Below, in pieces: positions 24,110-34,352 of a stretch of 56,731 nt of DNA. The position numbers were made by a program, and so were the translations under genes. Under the pieces are notes generated by a model that was not told where the DNA came from, made no database searches, and saw only the letters and a program-made list of their open reading frames with translations. Source of the stretch: Diphasiastrum complanatum (taxonomy: Eukaryota; Streptophyta; Lycopodiopsida; Lycopodiales; Lycopodiaceae); NCBI GenBank assembly GCA_029204225.1, contig MU833235.1, positions 2,501-59,231 on the forward strand, written 5' to 3'. Positions within the stretch are counted from its first letter, which is position 1. Every line of letters starts with the position of its first letter.

Positions 24110-25470
24110 TCAATCTTCTTGTAGTATCCCGATTGCCTCCAACATCATCTGCAGCCACACTACCTCATTCGCCACCTTTGAAGCTGTGACATATTCAGCT
24201 TCGCAGAGCCACCAAGGTTTGCTTTTTGCATACCCAGTTGATTGCAGCTCCGCACGCTATTGTACATCCTTCAGTAATGGACTTGTTGTCATCTTTGCAG
24301 CTCGCCCAGCTCGCATCACTATAGTGATGCAGCTCGAATCCTTTTTCTTCGTTTTCAGCTCTGTAGGTTAATTCCATATTCAGGGTACCCTTCAAATACT
24401 ATAGGATTCGTTTGGCCATTTGCCAATGTGCTAGGCCAGGATTGGAAGAGAATTGGCTCAAGGCGTAAACAGAGACAGCTAAATCGGGTCTGGTACAAAT
24501 TGTGAGGTACATCAGACTATCGATTAAGTTCTGGTAGGGTATACCTGCCATCTTTTGTTATTCCTCTTCCGTTTTTGGGCAATCTTGCTTCGTGAGCTTG
24601 GCTCCAGCTATCATTGGTGTGGCCTTCTCTTTGCAGTCCATCATGTGGTACTGCCTTAGCTCTTTCCTGGCATATTCTGACTTACTCAAGTGCATTTCGC
24701 CCTTTGTTCGATCTCTTCTGATCTCCAGCTCGAGGCATTTTGATGCTTCTTCAAAATCTGTGATTTCGTAGCTTTCAGAAATTTGATTCTTCGTGTCTTT
24801 GATCAGCATCAAGGAATTTTCTATCATCAGCGAATCATCCACGAAAATGGTTAATATCACAAAATCCTTTCCTACTCTTTTAATGTAGACATTGTAGTCT
24901 AGTTAAGTAGGATTGAAGTCTAGAGACTTCATAAGACCATCAAGCTTTTTTATACCAGGCTCGTGATGCATGTTTTAGACCATAGATGCATCTCTACAAC
25001 CGACAGACATATTGTCGATTGTCGGGGTCTTCAAAACCTTCAGGCTGCTTCATGAAGATTTCCTCCTCTAGATCTCCGTGGAGAAAGGCTGTTTTCACGT
25101 CAATCTGGTGAATTTCCAGATTGTGTTGCGTGGCGTATGCAAGGAGTAGCCTTATGTTTGTCATGTTGACCATGGGCGAATATGTGTCGAAATAATCAAC
25201 ATCATATCTCTGCGTGTAGCCCTTCGTGACAAGCCTTACTTTGTAGCGGCCAATGGTGTCATTTGATTTCATCTTTTTTCTTATACACCCACTTGCAGTC
25301 GACTATTTTTCTATTTTCTGGCAGTGGCTCTAATGTCCATGCCTCGTTTCGCCTCATCGACTCAATCTCCTCTGACATTGTCTGATTCCAGAATTCTCCC
25401 TCTGGACTCTGGATAGCTTCTTGGTATGTTGTTGGCTCTGCAGTGAAGCTGCAGTATTCGATCTGCATGT
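24110..25470 (-). pseudogene. Copia-Z reverse transcriptase and RNase H
   Basis: RT starts in the frame at 25259-25468 (YQEAIQSPEGEFWNQTMSEE, then CKWVYKKKDE). It continues at 24994-25272 with RLVTKGYTQRYDVDYFDTYSP, IDVKTAFLHGDLEEEIFMKQ and PEGF. The catalytic motif reads FVDD (usual YVDD) at about 24835. RNase H shows YSDASWAS and EAEYVTASKVANE, and stops short at about 24110, missing the last ~80 residues. Frameshifts and stops separate the frames. No 3' LTR is found: the element is joined to gypsy DNA instead. Confidence 0.92.
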
Positions 25471-25594
25471 CTTCGCTCCATTGAAGATTGTCAGAGTAGC
25501 GGTCTGGAGGTCTTCTTTGTCTCGTTGACCTTCGAGGTTCGTTTCGTCACTGCTCAATCGTTTCTTGTTCGTGGGGTTGATCCTCTGCTTCCTG

Positions 25595-26500
25595 CTACTC
25601 TGGAGTCTGCGGCTCTGCATTCTGATTTGATGTCTGTCCTCGATCTTCCTCTTGAATAGGCAGCAGTGTGAAGATCTCATGGTTACTTTTGTCTTTCAGT
25701 CCAGGGAATGTGGACTCATCGAACTTCGCATCTCTGTTCGAAACAACCTTCTTCGTGGTTGTGTAGAGCTTGTACACATGTGTTCTGTTTGAGTAGCCGA
25801 CCATGATTGTTTGTTCAGATTTGTTATCGAGCTGACTTCTTTTTTCTTTTGGAATGTGCTTGTATGCTGCACATCCAAACACTCGTACGTATGACAGATC
25901 AGGCTTTCTGCCTGTCCACATTTCGTATGGTGTTTTGTTTTCTAACGCTGTCGTTATAGATCTATTCTGCAGGTGTACAGTTGCAGCTATTGCCTCAGCC
26001 CAGAATTGACCTAGCAATTGAGTCTGTGCCATCATGCACCTGGCTCCTTCGACTAGCGTTCTGTTTCTTCTTTCTGCAACACCATTGTATTCTGGTGTGT
26101 ATGCAGGAGTGAACTAATGTTCGATACTCTGTTCTTCGCAGAATTTTGAGAATTCTTTGCTTTTATATTCACATCTGTTGTCAGATCTAAGGATCTGTAT
26201 CTTTTTCGAGGTGTGTCGCTCTGCAAATGCCACGAACTTCTTGAAGGAATCAAACACTTCAGATTTCTTCTTTAAGTACTAGATCGTGGTCATCCGGCTG
26301 TAATCATCTATGAACGTCAGGAAGTATCTCGAACCTGAGAGCGAATCCATCTTCATCGGTCCACAGACATCAGAGTGGACGAGCTCAAGAACTTCATTGG
26401 CTCTTCTTCCCTCATGCGTGAATGGATTCTGATGTTGCTTGCCTTTCTAACAGGCTTCGCAGGACTCAGTTTTGGGCTTTGAAATCTTGAGACCTGTGAC
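25595..26500 (-). pseudogene. Copia-Z integrase
   Basis: In broken frames the core shows SDVCGPM (first Asp, about 26370), LRSDNRCEYKS (second Asp) and NGVAERRNRTLVEGA (catalytic Glu, about 26075). The intact 146-codon frame at 25595-26035 covers the C-terminal part: GQFWAEAI, MWTGRKPDLSYVRVFGC and IMVGYSNRTHVYKLY. The catalytic triad is kept although the frame is broken several times between 26050 and 26500. Confidence 0.9.
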
Positions 26501-26519
26501 AATGTCTTTTCTGCTCATG

Positions 26520-27844
26520 TCATACAGGCTCCGCATGTTCAGATGATATACTCCTATGCCAGAGCTGATCTTCATTTTCTGAAGCATTTGATATGCTATC
26601 AGAGTTGCTGATTGTCTTGGCCTGGTAGAGGTTTTCTTCTCTGCATCCGACCGTCAGCAACTTGTTTGTCGTCTTCTCGATCATGCGGCAAGTGTTGCTG
26701 TGGAACAAAACTCGAATGCCAAGATATGTCATCTTGGAGACAGATAGCAGATTTTTTCTGAGTGAGGGCACATAGAGTGCTCTTGGTAGCTCTGCTTGGC
26801 CTGACAGTGTTCGTAGATGTAGAGTGCCGATGCCTTTGACATCGTGTCTGCTTCCATCACCTAGAATCACTACTCTGTTGTTTTCGAGCTCTCTGAAGTC
26901 GATCAAGATCTTCTTGTTGCAGGTTATGTGAGATGTTGCTCCTAAATCAATGACTACATCGTAGTCGTGTTCTGTGTAGCTCGTTGAAGCTTCATCAAGT
27001 ATAATGAAGGCTTTGTCACCTCTGTCAACATCTTTTGATGACTCTGCAACATTAGTTTTTTCAGCTTTGTTCTTTCTTTTTGGGTTGAATCTGCAATCGT
27101 ATGCAGAATGTCCTTTCTTCTTGCAGTGCATGCAAGGTATTGCTGGATTGAACCAGCATTTGTTGGCCGTATGGCCTGGTTTGCGGCAGTGATCGCAGGA
27201 AGAAGATTGCTGATTCAAGGATTTTGTCTTCTCGAATCTTGGCTTGTTCTTGTTTTTCTTCTTTCCTTTCATGAAGAGAGCCTTCTCTTGATCACTGCTT
27301 CTCTCTCCTTCTTCTCTCATCAGTCCTCATCAGCGACAAGATTGACTGATTTGTCGATGTCATATTTGGTAGACTCAGTATGAGCACTCTCAGTGGGCAG
27401 CTACTGTGGTGTTGGGACTTGGTGCTCCTATCCTGATGCATCGAGTTGAGCGAAGATCGTTCTGATCTTCTCAACGTGCTGATCCAACTGGTTGTCATCC
27501 CACCGTATTGATTGCAGCTGATTGTGAAGGTGCATGACTGAAGCTGCAGTCCTCACTTCATACTTCTGTTTCAATCTTTTCCACGCTGCATGGCTGCTTT
27601 CGCAATTTTCAATCTGCATGAGTAGATCTTCATTTATGGACGAAACGAAGATCGCCATTGCGCGCTCATCTTTTTTAATCCATTCAGCTCTTCTCGAGTC
27701 TCTCTCTGGAGGCTACACCTCTGAGAGCTCTGTCACCGACCAGATGCCTTCGCTCTTCAGAAGCGTTTTGATTTTGAATTTCCAAATTCTGTAATTTGCG
27801 CCATCAAGACTGATTGTTACTCTTGTCTGGATTGTTGTAGCCAT
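26520..27844 (-). pseudogene. Copia-Z gag and protease
   Basis: Gag starts with ATG at 27844 (MATTIQTRVTISLDGANYRI, then WKFKIKTLL) and has an in-frame TAG after about 43 residues. The rest of the UBN2 domain follows (SSHAAWKRLKQKYEV, LDQHVEKIRTIFAQLD). After a break, the frame 26520-27320 has two CCHC zinc knuckles (CDHCRKPGHTANKC and CMHCKKKGHSAYDC), the protease site VIDLGATSHI (Leu in place of Ser in DSGA), and LYVPSLRKNLLSVSK. Two knuckles are unusual; one is the copia norm. Confidence 0.92.
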
Positions 27845-27897
27845 ATTGTGTTGTCTGGAAGAATCACTACTGGGATATCAGTAGTGATAACATGTGT

Positions 27898-27909
27898 GCT
27901 CTGATACCA
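27898..27909 (-). other. Primer-binding site of copia-Z
   Basis: The minus strand reads TGGTATCAGAGC immediately after the ...TTCGCGACA LTR end, 54 bp before the gag ATG at 27844. Confidence 0.9.
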
Positions 27910-28719
27910 TGTCGCGAAAGCGAAACTTTCTTTGTCTTTGTTTTCATTTTCGTATTCGCGAACGATTTTGTGTCTTTGAATTTTCTTTTTGCGCGGAAGC
28001 TTTTACAGGATCCTAGACACGCGACTACACATCACAGAACACATTCTATTCTAACATTCAAGACATAGACAGTACAAGACAGGGAAATGTACGAAAATAG
28101 AACGATTGTATTATCAGTTTAGTTTTAGAGCGAAATCGTCAGTGTCTCGCTCGTTGGCGGAGTGACACTCTGCTCTTTCGTTGTGTTCTGCTCGTTGGCA
28201 GACTTTCATGCACAGCTCTATTGTTTCTAGTATTTGTCTTCCTGCTCTACTTGCTACGTCACTCTCTGATTCTTACAGATCTCTCTATTCAGATTACTTG
28301 TTATGATCCAGAGAGGATAGTTTATACCTCCACAGTCTGGAGTTTGCAAGATGGCTAAACGCAGAAAATCACAAGACTAGTTAACGCTAATCAACTAATT
28401 AGTTAGTCTCCGTCGTTGCCTCTCGTTTCACCTGTGTGTGAAGTCTATGACTCCAAGCCCGTCGAGCTGCCAGCTGGCAGCGCGAAAGATTCCTCTTCGT
28501 TTGTTTCGTAATCTCCCGTTTGCTTTCGTTCTTTTCGTTTCTTTTGTAGTTTTTCGTTTTGCGTCCCTTTGCGGTTTGCGGTCCTGGAGGTCTGTTTATG
28601 ATTCACAAATGATTCGCAAATCGTTCGTGCTTCGAGTCAAGGGACATTGACTGTCGCGAATTGTTCTCGTTCGACCTTCGTTTCTTGTTCGAAGTTGCAG
28701 GAGTTCACCATTTCTGACA
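27910..28719 (-). mobile_element. 5' LTR of copia-Z
   Basis: 810 bp; on the minus strand it starts TGTCAGAAATGG and ends TTTCGCGACA, giving TGTC/GACA inverted termini. It is followed directly by PBS and gag. It interrupts a plus-strand copia ORF that resumes at 28720, so its 5' edge is well defined. Open frames inside it (such as 28438-28650) are incidental. Confidence 0.88.
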
Positions 28720-28869
28720 GAGCTTCAATATGTCTCTTCATTGGAGTGTGTGGCTAATATTTTCACCAAACCATTGGGAAAAGATCTGTATTATAAGCAT
28801 AGATCTAATCTTGGAATGTGTTCAAGATCTATGTTAAAACTAGCATCCAATGTTGAAGAGGGACTGTGA
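28720..28869 (+). pseudogene. Copia-X RNase H C-terminus
   Basis: The frame from the first base after the copia-Z LTR encodes the standard copia polyprotein end: SLECVANIFTKPLGKDLYYK, HRSNLGMC, then a stop at 28867-28869. It is followed at once by a polypurine stretch (gaagaggga) and an LTR. Everything upstream of this tail lies on the far side of the copia-Z insertion and is not in the window. Confidence 0.9.
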
Positions 28870-29520
28870 AAATTGTCAATATTTCCTAGCTAGTTTGAGG
28901 CCTAAACTGGCAATTTTTGTACATAGCTTTAGTACTGGAGTTTCACACGTGTGAACCATGCCTAAAGTTTTTTATTTACCATATTTATTCAGTATGAAGA
29001 AGTGTCAAATTTCAGACCCTTCGAAATGAGACCATTTTGATGTATTTTGGTCATATATGTCATTTTTAGCTATTTTTTCTATATAGGAAATATTTAGGGT
29101 CAAATACCTTTTAGAGAGAGGAGAGAGAGTCATCTTCCTCATCCATAAATAGTAGAAAATACGTGGAGAAACAGGTTGGAGAAATTTATTGTATTGTTGA
29201 GAGAGATCAATAGATCATTGTCATAGTTTCTTCCTCCATTGTGAGCATTGCTTTGTGTATTGTCTTCAAGCTCTTGTGTATGATCTTAGGTGTTATCCAA
29301 AAGTGATAGGTGATGTTTCACGGCCTGTTTGCTGCTATTTTTGGCTGCCATCAGTATCTTTCATAAGTTTCTTTTGTCTCTTGAATGCTTTGTCAAGTTC
29401 ATGTGTATCAAAGGTAGCATTAGGATGCTTTGCCATTTCTAGCTTTTGTAGCTTGTTGTGCAAAGATCTTAGCCAAAACATTTGGGATCTTAGATCCATT
29501 CAAGATCCACGTTTTTCACA
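28865..29520 (+). mobile_element. 3' LTR of copia-X
   Basis: 656 bp starting TGTGAAAATTGTC and ending CGTTTTTCACA. It overlaps the last bases of the RNase H reading frame, as is common in copia. It contains the TTCACACGTGTGAA palindrome. Directly after it, copia-Y RT sequence begins, so copia-X was inserted into copia-Y. Confidence 0.88.
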
Positions 29521-30233
29521 CATACTCTCATGATACCTGGAACAATACTGAACAAGACAAATTGTCCACAGACTCTCGAGGAAGAGGAACGAATGGCCAA
29601 AACACCCTATCATAGGCTGATTGGATCATTGTTATATCTAGTAGACAACACCAGACCTGATATAGCATTTGCAATATACAGGCTGAGCCAATATAATCGA
29701 AACCCAGGATCATTACATTGGAAGTTGGCAAAGAGAGTACTATAATATCTCTACGAAACAAAAGACTACGGACTGTGTTATTCGAAGGAAGCTGGATTTC
29801 ACATCAAATCTTACAGTGATGCAAGTTGGGAATCCATGAAGGATGATAGCAAAAGTATTTCAAGAGGTTGTACTCTAGCATCTGGTGCAGCCATACTCTG
29901 GATTAGCAAGAAACAAACATCAGTAGCTCAATCTTCCTGTGAAGCGGAATATGTAGCAGCAGCCAAGATGGCAAATGAGCTGATCTGGATTAAACAGATA
30001 TTGGAAGGATTTGATGCATCTAGTTCTGAATCTTATGTCTTGTTAATGGATAACACTTCAGCAATCTATCTTACGAAAGATCCTGTATTTCACTCGAAAA
30101 CAAAGCACATGGCTATCAAGTATCATGTGATTTGGGACTTAGTCGAGAAGAAGACAGTCTTCATACCCACAGAGGAAAAGATGGCTGATATCTTTACAAA
30201 GCCACTAAGTAAAGATTGGGGTTAATCCAACTG
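29521..30233 (+). pseudogene. Copia-Y RT C-terminus and RNase H
   Basis: Two plus-strand frames (29530-29745 and 29836-30225) separated by one in-frame stop. They carry the end of RT (YHRLIGSLLYLVDNTRPDIA, SLHWKLAKRVL) and RNase H with YSDASWES, SKKQTSVAQSSCEAEYVAAA and MADIFTKPLSKDWG. A polypurine-like gagagggagc follows at about 30240-30250, where the 3' LTR should begin. The N-terminal part is lost at the copia-X insertion. Confidence 0.9.
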
Positions 30234-30495
30234 CCACTTTGAGAGGGAGCTAGTATAAAGTTTAACAATACATAGTACCATAAAGCGAAGCAAGTTTTAG
30301 GACGCCCAGCTGTTACCTCCACCATTCCACACAACAAAACCGCACAAGTTAGTCGCGTGAGGAAGTCATGTATCATGGCTGAGCATCAGTTGTTATCCAT
30401 GTCCGAAACAAGATTTACTACTTTATCGGCTAAATAGCATTAATAACAAGTATGTCCAATCTTCCCAGTCATTCACTTCTTAATTTAGCAATATG
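30234..30495. other. Probable copia-Y 3' LTR sequence, unconfirmed
   Basis: It follows the copia-Y polypurine tract, so it is probably the 3' LTR. There is no partner LTR in the window to confirm it, and clear TG...CA ends are lacking. Confidence 0.4.
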
Positions 30496-30510
30496 TTCCA
30501 CCCTTTAATG
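30496..30510. repeat. Target-site duplication, left copy
   Basis: ttccaccctttaatg, identical to 30597-30611 on the other side of the SINE. Confidence 0.92.
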
Positions 30511-30596
30511 CTTCTTGGTTTCCAAGGGGAGGCTCGAACCTGGGACCAAAGAAACTTTGGATGCCAAGCCAACCAACTGAGCCAACCCCGTTGGGT
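30511..30596 (-). mobile_element. Short tRNA-derived SINE
   Basis: An 86-bp insertion flanked by perfect 15-bp duplications. On the minus strand it contains an RNA polymerase III A box TGGCTCAGTTGG (30573-30584) and B box GGTTCGAGCC (30531-30540) at tRNA-like spacing, and ends ...CCAAGAAGC. It lacks a clean cloverleaf and CCA, so it is a tRNA-derived SINE or a tRNA-like retrocopy, not a working tRNA gene. It has no long 3' tail, so it may be a minimal or 3'-shortened copy. The perfect duplications suggest a fairly recent insertion by LINE-type machinery. Confidence 0.85.
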
Positions 30597-30611
30597 TTCC
30601 ACCCTTTAATG
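30597..30611. repeat. Target-site duplication, right copy
   Basis: ttccaccctttaatg, identical to 30496-30510. Confidence 0.92.
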
Positions 30612-31810
30612 AAGCCGTATCAGGGCAGAAGCCATACTGATCAGTAAAAGAACAAAAAGGTTAGATTCACAGATATACTCTTCATGTAAGCAGCTATCTT
30701 TCATTACATAGGTGAACAGAGACTTGGCGGTGGCCACATTGCTAGGTACTAGAGCACCTCTATGCTATGTTAGCCCCACGGACTTCCCGTAACACTTTTT
30801 CCGGGACTCCAAGCACTGAAGAACTTAGGCAATTCCATGTCATTCAAGTAGTCGAGTCATGTTTTAGTACGTGACTTTACTTATAACAACCGGACTTAGG
30901 ATGCAATTTTTTTTTTTATATCTATATAAAACCAGCCCATGTCAACTTCCATGCATGCAAGATTAGACTTATCTGGATTTATAAATTAACAACCATTATA
31001 GGCAACTTTTGCAGTCTTATCATACATGTATGAAATTGTTCGCAGTAACGAGTCAGGCTACCCACCGTATCGGTCAGTTCCATATGGCATCGTACCTGAA
31101 TGAGAGGCGAAGTCATTTCCTGCAACCTGAATGAGAGGCGAAGTCATTTTCTGCAAACTATCCATCTTTAGCTGCTTAAACGAATCACCTAGGTGCTAGA
31201 GAATTCAAACCAAAAGTATTGCGTTGAGCATAAAGTACTCCTACTCATAGTCTGTACCAATAGTTACTCACTCATCTTCCCAAAGATTGCTAACTTAACT
31301 CTCTACTTTTCAAGAGCATTCCATTCTTCACCATATCCACGATATACAGATAATCAGCCTTTGTGCACACGTCTTCTCAAGAAGATAATAGCAAACCAAG
31401 CACTTCTTATGCTATTTTCTCTTACGACCATTATACTTGTTATCAAAAATATCTATTATCATAGTTTCCATCATCCTACCTGAACAATCATCCGGAGTAA
31501 TCAAACGTAGCAAGATACAGCCAATGAGTATAGCAAGAGTACTATTATCAACCACATTTAAGCTACAACCATTGGTATTTCTGGAAAGCATATGAAAGAA
31601 CAACGGTCCATCGCACTTTTACTATCATTCTTCACCGTAAAATGCATGGAGCATTGCACGTATGCAAATCATTGCTAAATCGCAATAGGAAAATGAATAT
31701 TCTTGCAACAACAAAAAAAACAGTGCTAGCCAGCGGCCAAATCCGCTACAGATAGAGCGTTGTCCAACGACCATATTCCTATCATAAATTGTGATAATCA
31801 TTGCCAATAG
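30612..31810. other. No gene recognised (about 1.2 kb)
   Basis: Short frames only. It contains the 31-bp tandem duplication listed separately. Confidence 0.5.
31094..31155. repeat. 31-bp tandem duplication
   Basis: Two adjacent units starting acctgaatgagaggcgaag that differ at one base. Confidence 0.92.
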
Positions 31811-32350
31811 CTAGCTTGCTATCCACACCCAACATAAACCAAAAGAGGTTAATGGGATGTGATTAAGTCTTTTGTTCAGGTCATGCTTTAAAAATTTGCT
31901 ACTAATAATTCCAGTATCCATCGAGACAACATGCCCAAAAATTCTTAAAATGAACTCTTTAAAACATTTACTGTCAACGCAAGTGTGCAAGGTAGAAAAG
32001 CTGGGTTTTTTCAAAAGGCGTTCAATTTCTCGAACGTTTTCAGCATCGCCAAGGTGTGCAAGGAGCTTAGTAGTAGAGTTTATGGAAAGTTCAATGGCAA
32101 CATCAATCATGTATTGTCGAATGTACAGAAAGACAAGGTGGGACTTGACAACCTCTCTAACAGGTTTATGCCAAAGGAAAAAGGCATTAAGCTGATTTTG
32201 CAGAGACGCACCAAGAAAAAAAATGGAAAGATTATTCATTATGTACCAGATAGAGTGATCAAACCATATAATCGAAGATTTGTTTTTGCATTTATCACCG
32301 CATCTGCACTTAAAGAAAGGTCTTTTCCAGTTCCAGATTCTAGCTTGCAT
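31811..32350 (-). other. 179-codon frame of unknown origin next to the gypsy-1 3' end
   Basis: An uninterrupted minus-strand frame starting within the 7-bp LTR stump. It is rich in aromatic and basic residues (WNWKRPFFKCRCGDKCKNK). I recognise no domain. It lies where the 3' LTR of gypsy-1 should be, but does not match the 5' LTR (38495-39024). It may be unrelated sequence joined at a breakpoint, or chance. Confidence 0.3.
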
Positions 32351-32367
32351 AACATTCTTCCCTCCTT
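32347..32367 (-). other. Gypsy-1 polypurine tract and LTR stump
   Basis: The minus strand reads AAGGAGGGAAGAA (polypurine tract, 32355-32367), then TGTTATG, the same seven bases that open the 5' LTR at 39024. After that the sequences diverge. Confidence 0.7.
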
Positions 32368-32500
32368 AAACTGTTTCTATCCTTAGAAACTAAAATTTGG
32401 GAAATTCTTCTTTATGCTATCAACTCTCTCCCACGAATCATCATCCTCAGTACGACCCTTCCACTCACTCAGAGATAGAACGATTTCTCAATTGTTTATC
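32368..32500 (-). pseudogene. Gypsy-1 chromodomain, frameshifted
   Basis: At the C-terminus of the integrase, one minus-strand frame reads PEKVLRTKDKQLRNRSISE and the next SEWKGRTEDDDSWERVDS. Together they cover the typical ild-R...R-I-E, WKG, EDDSWE pattern of retroelement chromodomains, which bind modified histones and guide integration. A frameshift lies between them. It marks the element as a chromovirus-type gypsy. Confidence 0.8.
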
Positions 32501-33685
32501 TTTGGTTCTGAGCACTTTCTCAGGTTCAACAAATCTTCCAAATGGGATAAATCCTCATCCGATCCAACTATATCACCATCATGTAAACTTAGTTTCAAAC
32601 GACTTACATGAAACACTGGGTGTGCAGTCGATTTTCCTTGAAGATCGAGTTCATACACCAAAGAACCAATTCTACGTACAATCCTGAAAGGTCCACAATA
32701 ACGGGTAGATAGCTTATAATGCTTTCCTATTTGTAACGTCTTAGAATCTTTTGGAATCCTAAGATATACCCAGTCATCAACTTTAAAATCTCTTGGACAT
32801 CTCTTAAGATCGGTATAGTGTTTAGCTTTATCCTGAGCACTCCGGATACTATCCTTAGCCACTTGCAACATTTCTTGCATATTGTGCAAAAAATCAGCAA
32901 CCTTCTGGATCTTAACAGACTTCGTCTCAACATTTACTGGAGATCTAGGTTGAAAACCGTACATAAGCATAAAAGGATTGTAACCTGTAGCATAATGTTT
33001 TCTACTATTATATGCAAACTCAACCAATGGGAGATAATCTTCCCAATGAAATTGCCTGTGAGAAACATACGTCCTCAATATATCTTCCATAGTTTGGTTA
33101 GTCCTCTCTGTCTGGCCATCTGATTCAGGATTATCAGAAGAACTCAAACTCAAAGAAGTTTCCAGTTTATGGAATACTGCTAATCAAAAGTGACCTATGA
33201 ATTTAGGATCTCTATCACTAACAATGTCACTTGGCAGACCATACAACCGAAATAATCTTTCAACAAAGATCTGGGCTAAATCAGAAGCCTTTATAGTTGA
33301 CTTGACTGGTATGAATGTAGCTAACTTAGTTAACCGATCCACTACAACCCAAATAGAATCATTTTGCCATTGGATCTTTGGAAGTCCAACTACAAAATCC
33401 ATAGATATGCTTTCTCATTTCTTATCTGGGATATCTAACGCATTCAGCCTTTGCTAGTTGACAAGGCTTGCATTTAACAACATATGACTCGACATATGGC
33501 TTGAGCTTTGGCCAATAAAATTCTCTCTTAACCAAGTCCAGAGTCCTATGTATACCGAGATGTCCTACACAGGGTATGTCATGACATTCAAACAAAATTT
33601 TCCAATTGAGCTCATCATCACCAGGTACGCAAACTTTCTCATTCTGAAAGTAGTAATCCATCTCGAATGGTGAATTGTTCCACAA
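32501..33685 (-). pseudogene. Gypsy-1 integrase
   Basis: Starts with the HHCC zinc finger region (CVGHLGIHRTLDLVKREFYW ... CKPCQLAKAE, 33422-33685). The core is MDFVVGLPK (first Asp), IVSDRDPKFIGHF (second Asp) and SDGQTERTNQTMEDIL (catalytic Glu), so the triad is kept. A TGA near 33185 replaces the Trp expected after GHF. The frame 32488-33153 continues through EFAYNSRKHYATGYNPFMLM, YGFQPRSP and HPVFHVSRLKLSL. Stops or shifts near 33420 and 33185 break it. Confidence 0.93.
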
Positions 33686-33767
33686 TCTTCTTATCTTTCT
33701 TAGTTAGTTGAGTCCCCTATGTTTCTGACTCAACACTGTTCACATTTCTTCCGGTTTGAACAATGTT

Positions 33768-34351
33768 CTAAATGTGACCAAAATGGAAATCTGATTCATA
33801 TTTTCCTCTTAGCGAAAGATATAGATCTATAGAAATGTGGGTGAATGACAACTCGTTCAATTCACCAATCTGACTAAGAGCATCTGCAACTTGATTAGAG
33901 CTGTCTCTTATGTAACAGATTTCATGATCAAATTCTTGCATCAATTCAGCCCATCGAGCTTTTCTTCCCCGAAGATCATGTTGATTACAAAAATACTTAA
34001 AAAGCTGGTGATTCGTATACAACACTACAAACTTACTACCATACAAGCAGTGTCTCCAGGTTTTAAGTGCATGGATTACAACAAGCAATTCCTTTTCCTG
34101 CGTAGTAAACGCAACTGAGAACCAGTGAATTTTTTTGTTTCAAATGCTAGTGGCCTATCCATTTGTAATAGAACTGCTCCAACTGTAACATCACTTGCGT
34201 CTGTTCTCACAACGTAAGGTAAATCTGGATTTGCAATTTGTAATACGAGAGTTGAAACAATCATTGTTTTAAGTTTCTCAAAACACTGATTCAATTCCTC
34301 GTTCCAAACAACAGGCGGACTAGGTTGATTCCTCTTTCTTTTTATTAACAA
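33768..34351 (-). pseudogene. Gypsy-1 RNase H
   Basis: Two frames join near 34090 with a frameshift inside the conserved TTQEKELLVVIHALKTWRH stretch. It shows VVRTDASDVTVGAVL (first Asp) and a Glu in KELL. The expected TDH reads YTNH, so one catalytic-site Asp is changed to Asn. SSNQVADALSQIGELN ends the domain. Confidence 0.9.
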
Positions 34352-34352
34352 T

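Noticed and set aside
28438-28650. Hydrophobic 70-codon frame
   Set aside because: It lies wholly inside the copia-Z LTR, on the opposite strand, with no known motif.
30511-30596. A functional tRNA gene on the minus strand
   Set aside because: A and B boxes are present, but there is no convincing cloverleaf, anticodon stem or terminator, and target duplications show it is a retroposed copy.
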